From Notospermus geniculatus (lineage: Eukaryota; Nemertea; Pilidiophora; Heteronemertea; Lineidae), in assembly GCA_002633025.1 (NCBI GenBank), contig NMRB01000020.1, forward strand, positions 67,381 through 131,380: a stretch of 64,000 bases of DNA, in the 5' to 3' direction. Shown piece after piece: positions 52,101 through 61,100 of this stretch. The first letter of the stretch is position 1; each line of letters opens with the position of its first letter. A program made the position numbers and the translations under genes. Below the pieces are notes generated by a model. It did not search any database, was not told where the DNA came from, and saw nothing but the letters and a program-made list of their open reading frames with translations.

Positions 52101-55100
52101 TACCCGGCTATGCTATCCGAGCTTAATAGATCCACACTTATTAGAACCGGACTTATTAAACATGGACATTCTGTAATGGAAGCAGAATAAGCCCGGACAA
52201 ATACCGGCTTTTTCTGTCGTGGAAGCGCAGTTAGAGGAGGTAAAGGTATTCTCAGCACAATTTTTGAGTAAGCCATAACAGCTCCTTGACTCCTTTGTGA
52301 TGAAATGAATTTCAGAGTAGGCAACTGCAGCCCCGGACTGCAGCCAACAGTGCCACATGGAGGACCAGTTTACCAAGTGCAAATGCACACGGAGTTGACT
52401 TCCTTGTCACAGGTAGGCCCATATCCAAACATCCACGCAGTTCAACAACATCCTCGAATGATGTGAATACGTGGGAGCCCATAAGAATAAAATCTTCTGA
52501 CAAACCTGATAAGAAGAAATCCATTCTTGTTAGAATTATTCTTGAGAATTGTCTGATAATCCAATTACTGTCCTATATAACTCCTATAATATTTGAGGAA
52601 AATTGAGATACGTATTCATTGTGTCTTGAGAGTGTCAATTTCCATACAGCAATCAGTAACTCCACCAACTGTTTTCCCTGGCAGAAACCTCAAGCAAGTG
52701 TGTCACACAAAATGGTATGCCTTGATATTTATACAGTAAGAATTTCAAGAGGTGTAGCTTTACTACGTTTGCAGAAAAAGCATCAGCACAGTGGTGGCAC
52801 AGTTTTGATAAGCCTGACTCAATGATGGCAAAAATGTCCCACACAATGCAGCTTTATGTCCCACACGGAAATGCTTATTTCTTTGACGGTCATGTGTACT
52901 AAAGAGAAGTTTGCAGTCCAGAATCTGAGGTGCAAATGCAGAGGAAGATATTCTGCAATATTCTAGGTGAATGGAAGCGGAAACGTTTGCCTAATTTGGA
53001 GTTAGAAATCACATCAATTTCAAGCAGATGGTGAAATATTTGCTGAACATAATCTATAGCTATATACCACTTTCTACAGTGTTCTTACTCATTTCCTGTG
53101 GAGCAAAACACTCTCTGGGTTTTTATTTGTAAATCAACCCAAAACTCAAAACAAACTGTCACTGCAAACTGGCAATAATCAAGTTGATTAACTCAACATC
53201 TGCGAGTAAAATGCAGGATTCAACCAGAGTGGATCAATGAGTTCTTATTCAAAGCATCATGGCTGCCAATATACTTTACTTTCTGATGTTATTCATCTCT
53301 CGCGATGAAGATAAACAAATTTGATTGATTGATTTTTGAATGAGTTGTAGAGGATTGCACTTAAGATATCACACTTTAAGACCAGGTAGCTTAGAGGTGG
53401 TTGGAGGCAATACTCCAGCACACAGGTGTTAAATTCTTGTGGAATTTACCACCAAAGGATTTTTGAAAACTTAAGCGATTATTACTGTGGTTCAATTAAA
53501 GATTATCGACGAGTAGTAGGTACGAGACATTGTGAAGTACCTGAATGCCAGATACCTCTAAATAAATAGCTGGCTCTAAACCATGGTGAACAGCAATCAC
53601 TTTGTTAACCAAATCAGCGAACACCAATGCTAGAATGACAAACTAACAGGATACATCCATTATCAGCAAATTGTCTCATTTTTGGTTCATATCTGCAGAT
53701 TATGCTGCATAGGCTACAAAATGCAAGAATTTTAAGCTTCTCGTGGCTTTCATGAATTTCACCACAAAACAAGTGCATGTACGGTAATCTAAGACTACAC
53801 GGTAAGCTCACCTCAGATTGGTGGTATTGCAAAGATTTTCACCATCACCTCTGCAGCGCAGGTGATTTTAACTTAGTTTTCAGTTTATAACTCAGCGGCT
53901 TCATTTCAAACAAACACCATTTTAATTGCAAAGACCGGAAGGAAAGTGATTGATTCCTAGTCAGTTTTTCTTTTACTGGAAGTGGTAATGATCGCACAGG
54001 CTTTGATCTGTCAGTGGATGAGGATACTGTTAGTATCATTTGTGGCCTGCAGGAGGCAGAACACAGAGAATTTATTTCATTCATAAGGATGGCACTTTGT
54101 GAAAGGAAGTAGGCCTATTCCATCCAGAAGTTTGGTATGAAGACAGACAACAAATCTTTCCTACAACTTCATTGCATTGCTCTCGGGGAATTTCCCGAGT
54201 TCTGTGATGCATGAAAGCGTAGGAAGTGATTGACTTGATATTTGGACAGCCAGCGTAACATCAATGGGAAACCATCTTTTGAGATAAATTTAGCAACACA
54301 CAGTCGCGATTTTACATCCTGCAGTGTAATATTTCTGACTGCATCTTTTTCACTTCGAGAAGCCGGATGGAAAAAGCACCTCTCATCAGCACTCAACGGG
54401 AAGGTCATGTTTAAAGTATTGACAGAGCAATGTCAAATTGCTTTTTGTGGGAGTGACTTTATACAAGGTTACCGAGTTCAGTGTTTGATGTTGCCGACGA
54501 GACATTTCAAAGAGAGTCAGTTGCCTGTCTCATTTAACAGTTCAAAGCAAAGCCTTTGGGAGTTGAACAATGTTTATCCTGTCATCTTTGCATCGTAACG
54601 CATTATTGTAATTTTTTCAGATCCTAGTTAACCTATACGTTTTTCCAATTAGATTGAAAAGGATTGTGAGACATTCCTCTGGTGTATTTAGCAATAGGTT
54701 GTTTACAAATTTTGCTTGTTACCATGAATTGTACGCAATGAATTACATCATTGGTAAGAGGAACGATGCACTCAATTCAAGTATATCTAATTTATCACAA
54801 ATTTACCAGATGTCCCTTTCTAACCCAAGTCATCCCTCACAAGCATGGAATGGTATGACACAGGGGCGGATCCACGATTTCAGAAAAGATGGGGCGCACT
54901 GTGCTAGAAACATTGTAATCTGCTGTGAATTTCAATTATTTGCTCCAAATTTCAGAATTTCACGGTCAATTTTACTGATTGGTTGGCGTGCGCCGGGTAC
55001 GCCCCCCTTGGATCCGCACCTGTGACAAATGACAACCTGCACTAAATTCAGTTTCTGTTGCTGCATGACACACAACATAGTGAACAACATATCACATAGA

Positions 55101-58100
55101 GTGATCTATGACTCCAGGATGAGTTATTTGTGGGAGGGAGGCAGGTGTCCTAAGTACTATTTAAGGCACTAAGAAGACATAATGACCATCAATGGGATAA
55201 TGCTAAGAGATAACAAGCCAGCGACAGAGTGCAATGCAATCAATTCTTCAACCACCTGCTCAGAATTCAGAAGCCAGCAATTCTTGGCGAAGCTGAAGGC
55301 TATCTGTCCCATTCCTGTAGGTACCAGTTCTGTTGCACATCATTCTTTACAGGTCACAGCATGGGGTGGGAGGCTTACAAATGAGCAGTTTTTGATCAAG
55401 CCTGGAACATCTCTTAGTGTATTCTGATTCCAAAATGGTACAAACTCATTAGGTAGTATTAGATCTAATAATGAACTGCGAGCAATTAGGGTTTAGAGTA
55501 ACTCCGACTTTTAATTCAGTAACCTGCAGAAAAGAATAGAGACACCTAACAGACTGAGGTATGTTAAGTTTCTACATCCTCCCACCGCGGGGCTTTGGTC
55601 TTGCTCCTCTTCATGCTATGTAAGGGAGCGTATGAAGAGGAGCGAGACCAAACCCTGCGGTGGGAGGATGACTTTCTACTCCTGTCACGGCATGGCATCT
55701 CAAGTGCTTGCCTGCATCATGAGGTCTGCGAAAAAGGCCCAAATTTCAACATTGCAGGTGCGGATCCAAGGGGAGTGCACCAGCGCACGCCCCCATTTGG
55801 CCAACAAATCTGTAAAATTGACCGTGAAATTCTGAAATTTGGAGCAAATCATTGAAATTCACAGCAGATTTCAATTTTTTTAGCAAAGTGCGCCCCCTCC
55901 TTTCTGAAATCGTGGATCCGCCCCTGCATTGGTTGTTGTTCCCTTTGTCACTAGCTGCACACCAACCTTGTGCGTGCGATGAAGGGAATGAATGATGGGA
56001 ACCACTTATTACCTTGGATGATATTTCGATGGTTTATAGAGTTGGAAATGACAAGACTTACTGGCGTGCAAGCATACCATATTCTTGTCAATTCTTTCTC
56101 CAGTCTTGTCTTTACTCAATTCATACATCATCTGCTCCTTTGAAGTCGTTTTGCTGATTGCAAGATATGCAATGTCAGAGGAGGAGATTACAGGAATCAG
56201 AGAGCAATTACTCCGCTGCCAAATCTGCGAAGCATACGACGAATCATAATCCGTCAAGCAGTCGATCAACATCGCCAGGGTGATTCTTGATACTTTTGAT
56301 TCGCCGACTGACAAATGAGTAAGGATGCCAGAATTTTCGATGATTCCTTGAAATGCAACCGTATATTTCCTGGAACCATTTCATGTTAGCAGCACTTAAT
56401 TGCTTATTAATCGGACTAGATGCCACCTCTCTCCACGAGACGTACGGCTTGATCGAAATTTGCAATCCTGGATTGGCAAACCATTAGCGATGAGACAACA
56501 TTCTGATAACCAATCATCAACAGACCATAATCTGTACGGTGACTAAAGTTTGATATGGCATGCTGACACGGTCAATAACACTTGTCGCTTGGAGGTTGGT
56601 CAAAAGGCTAATAGCAATAACTGCAAGATTGCACACAAGCATGTAATGTACTAGGGACATCGATTTTTGACTGAGGAAAGCAACAAATTCTCAGAGTCTT
56701 GGTCATGAGTACTGCCAAATGACTATCTTCTCAGGTGCAAATTTTTCATGCAACTTATTGTCGCCTCTCCGAGTAAACTTCAACAATCGTTTTTGCTCTA
56801 AAGAAGAACCACTGGAAGTCTTGTTCATTACATATACTAGACCAACTGATGAAGTCAAGTATACATGCCTCTTCATCTGCCTCTAGCTGAGCAAGAGGTA
56901 TAAGGAATCAAAAGATTGCTGTATCTCTTGAAGGGCCTCTAGAGGCAGCTTTTCAGTGCATAGTGATTACTAACAGAGAATTGATGGCATGAGGATCCAA
57001 CTTGGGCATCATTTTTGAAGTAAAATTTCATCAATGTCAAAATTTGATCCACAATTCATGAGTTGGTGGTTACTAGCGCCACCTGTTGAATAGTCGCAGT
57101 ACTGTTAGTAGCGCCGAATCGGTAGATGTCGTCCTGGGTAACCCTTACGTTTACCCAGGACCAACCTGGGTAACCCTAAAAGTTACCCAGGACGATCCTG
57201 GGTAAACTTTAGTGTACTAAAGTTTACCCAGTTTGAAATTCGCGCACTTTTTCACCTGCGGTCGAGGATCTTGAAAACGTTACTTCAGTCATATATCAGT
57301 GCACGAAATCCATCAAATCGGCAAACTGGGTAAACTTTAGTACACTAAAGTTTACCCAGGATCGTCCTGGGTAACTTTTAGGGTTACCCAGGTTGGTCCT
57401 GGGTAAACTTTAGGGTTACCCAGGACGACATCTACCGATTCGGCGTTAGTAGCCCAATAGCAAGCTGCCTCTAGGGTCCCTTTAAGGTGCTGCTCCATGT
57501 GAGAGTTTTTTTGTCCGAATTCACTCTCAATGGGAAAATTCACCATTGTTGGTTTCCATGACTTTCACTGACACCAATGACACGAACGACTGCTCATACC
57601 TTTCTATGGTGGAGTTGCTCGAAGAGAGCAAATTCTTCTGCAAAAACTTTCATGTTAGAGCAGCACCTTTACTCGCCTAGTCAGAAAGTACAATGCCCCC
57701 AGGTTTCACTTTCGTTGTCAAGAGCGAGTCCAGCTGCATCATTAGGTAATTATCACACAACCGGCCAATCAATTCTTTTCATTCACTCTGCGATAATCTG
57801 ACAGAGGATCCACGTCTAAACTCTCTAGACATCTTCAGAAGAACTTGACATACTCGAATGAAACAATTCACACCTGATAAATCCAATAATGCTTGCAGTA
57901 TCAGTGAAGAGCTTCTACTCTGGCAGAGTGCCCCAGGAGAAAAAAACATCCTAACTCAGAGATTTACAAGAAAACTATTGCGAGGTATTTGTCGGCAAGG
58001 GTAACTGAATTCAAAATGATTAGGAGGTGCAACAATCATTATGAGTCTGATCAACAGCCAAGTGTTCATTAGGCTGTCGGGCAATTGGATAGATAAATGA

Positions 58101-61100
58101 GGAATTGAATTTTCATTATGAGGAAAAATATAGTTAACTTATGAGCGGCCAGACGCCTGGTAGTCTGCTGGTTAGCGGCAAGTAGAATTCCACACTGCTG
58201 TCGGCATCTTACTGTAGGTGGGTACGGATTCAGACAGGTGGGTGAGAGTCGAGGGAGGGTTTTATAACTCTAACTGGCTCCATCGAATCTAATCTCAGTG
58301 AGATTTTGAAATTTACGTGGCCTGATTTAAGGAGACTTGCTTTCCATGAAGTTCTTATACATGCAGTTCTGGGACCTTATTCACAAAGCTCCTGTAACTT
58401 TAAAGGGCCGTATGCACCAACGACGATTATCTTGAACTCATGCAGGTTGAACCACAGCTTTTCAATTGTTCAGGTTTGCCAGGGCATGATGTGACAATGG
58501 AAAAGTTGTGGCTCAACCTGAGTTCAAGATAATCTTCATTGGTGCATATGGCCCGAAGGGTACACAAATTCTTTGTCAGGCTGATAGTGAACAATAGGTT
58601 GTCCGCAAAAGGACAATAGTTTGCGCACTCCCTTAAGTTACGGGAGCTTCGTGAATAACGTCCCAGACATTTTAACAAACAATTGTACAGGAATTAAGAA
58701 GCATTGATGACTCATGTTACAGAAAAGGGGAAAACCTTGAAAATATAGCCCCTCCCTGCTTATACAACTACATATTTACTTACCAGCTAAAAACATTTCT
58801 TCTCGTGTTAACTGTAGTGCATTCCTTGCAATGCATGCATAGTTCCCTGCATCTCGTATCCGTAACTTTCTTATTCGAACTGTTGAGCCTCGTCTGAAAG
58901 AAACAAAGGACCTCAAAATCTCAGAACAAGATATTCTAAGGCAGTAGAAGAAAATGTTTAAATGTGTTTCCTGGAAGATTTGACACAGACTAACATGGTG
59001 AACTAACGGGGCCAACACTGATAAATTCTGATTTCTTCAGATGAAAAAATGGCCTCTGTAAATGGAATATTTACCAAACATGTAAAAAAAGCTGGATTAA
59101 AACTTAGTTGATGACAAAGATTCGATTTGAATCACTGTATCATTGTGATAATCTTAATTGGAAAGTTTCATTTGAGCAGAAATACAGCCTATCAACATCG
59201 GAATCTGTCTTGCTGATACTTTTTCTGTGTTTGGTTGCAAAAGACATTTTCAACACTCGTTTCAGAAATGACAAGCGTCAGACTGATAAACTCTGCGATA
59301 AGAACTTGGTTTGAAAGATCAGGATGAGATGCAGCATCAGCCATTAGCTGTGACTGCCTGATATTCGGTGCAAAAGATTGGTAAATTTATTGTAATGGAT
59401 AATTCTTCTTTCTGCAGAATCACATACAGTACGTTTCACGCTTGACATCCCTTCCGCGCCGCGCACCATCCGGGTACCACATGCAGCGTCATGCGCGTAC
59501 TGTCCTCGTATCATCCGCGGATGTCGTGCGCCATCATGGAAGGCACGTAGTGAAGACGTAACGTCATTCGCCCGTGGTGCGTGGACGTCACGCAGAAGAG
59601 CCGCGTGATGCACCGTACCATACGCAATGAACTGAAGCGTACCCTCCGCGTCACATCCGCGGAAGGTATGCGGATAAAGGTCGGTCAATTGTGCAACGTA
59701 CTGTATAACACAGTTTTTTCCTGGTCTTCTGACTGGGGGTGATGACAATTCTCTTTATTTACTTCATGTTATATCTACAGAGGCAGCTGACATCATGGCC
59801 AATAAGCAATCTACATTACAGGCAGATGAGGACATCTCGCAAAAATCCTAAGACCAGGTTTTGCCACCACCGGGATATTTCGCCATCTTACAGAACTGGC
59901 TCGCAGTCAGCTAATGAAGGTCATAAAGAAGATCGCCCAAGTACTTGACCGACTGATGTCCTCCACTCTTCTTCTAATTAGGGGAGGCATCATAAAGAAA
60001 TATGAGTTTTTCATCATTCCGCTCTCATCATTGATCTCATATCACTCGGAGCATGACCAAGTGGTTGTTCACCCAGACCACTCTACATTACAACAAGGTT
60101 ACAGACTAATGGAGTCAATCACCGATGCATCCCATACTGTAAGGCTAAATACAAGTAATGTTTGGTTTTTCATCACTCACATAGCAAGGTTTATCGTTTG
60201 TACATTATTTTATATATCATCTCAGGTGAAAGGAGGAAAACATAGGATAAACAGCAACTCACATTGAAATAAACAATTCAAAATGATCAAACCCTCTTAA
60301 AAAGAGTAATGCATCCTTTAACAGCCAAACGGTTACTATGGCAATAGCTCGAGGGTTCCATTTCCTTGTAATCACTGTCTCATTCTTGAACTATTATAGA
60401 TGTACTGGCAGCCTTTCACATTTAATCCAAAGTACCATTATAGTTTAGCTAAAAAAATGATGGGGGTAACTGATATGCCAAAGCACCAGGATATTGTTGA
60501 AGACTTCTCTAAGTGCCTAAGTGTCTAGTTCATTAATATACTCACAGGTGGCAGTGCCTTAGTTCTAAAACTCTTCAACTTGTTAGTAATGTTAATATTC
60601 CTCCATTGGAAATAACGGTCGGATAAAAAAGCATTTGATTCGTTCACTTAGATGAAACCAGGGCAATAAAAAGCCCCGTCAAGGAGAACCTTTACTTTGG
60701 ATGGTTACCAAACTTTATGGCTGAGCCCTGGGAATAAATGAATTGAAAATGGCACTTATTTGTAATTCTGTTTCAAGACGAATGATGAAAAAGCGACAAC
60801 CATCATTTTCGTTTCATTGCCTCATCTTTTTCTGCAGGTGGTTGAAAAGAACATCCAGGATTTAAGAGCAGCTTTTATCTATTCTGATTCAACTACAGTA
60901 CTAGTTTGATATATCAGAGAATAGTTATAACTGATGATAAATTCAATGAAATAAATGCAACGAAATTCTTGGAAGCAATAGCCAAGGTCGGCAAGTATTT
61001 TAAGTTTACACAAAAATGTTACGATGTTTTTTCCTTTTTCTTTATTTTTTTTATTTTCTTTATTCTTTATTTTTTTCTTTTTTTGCTACAGTACAACAAA

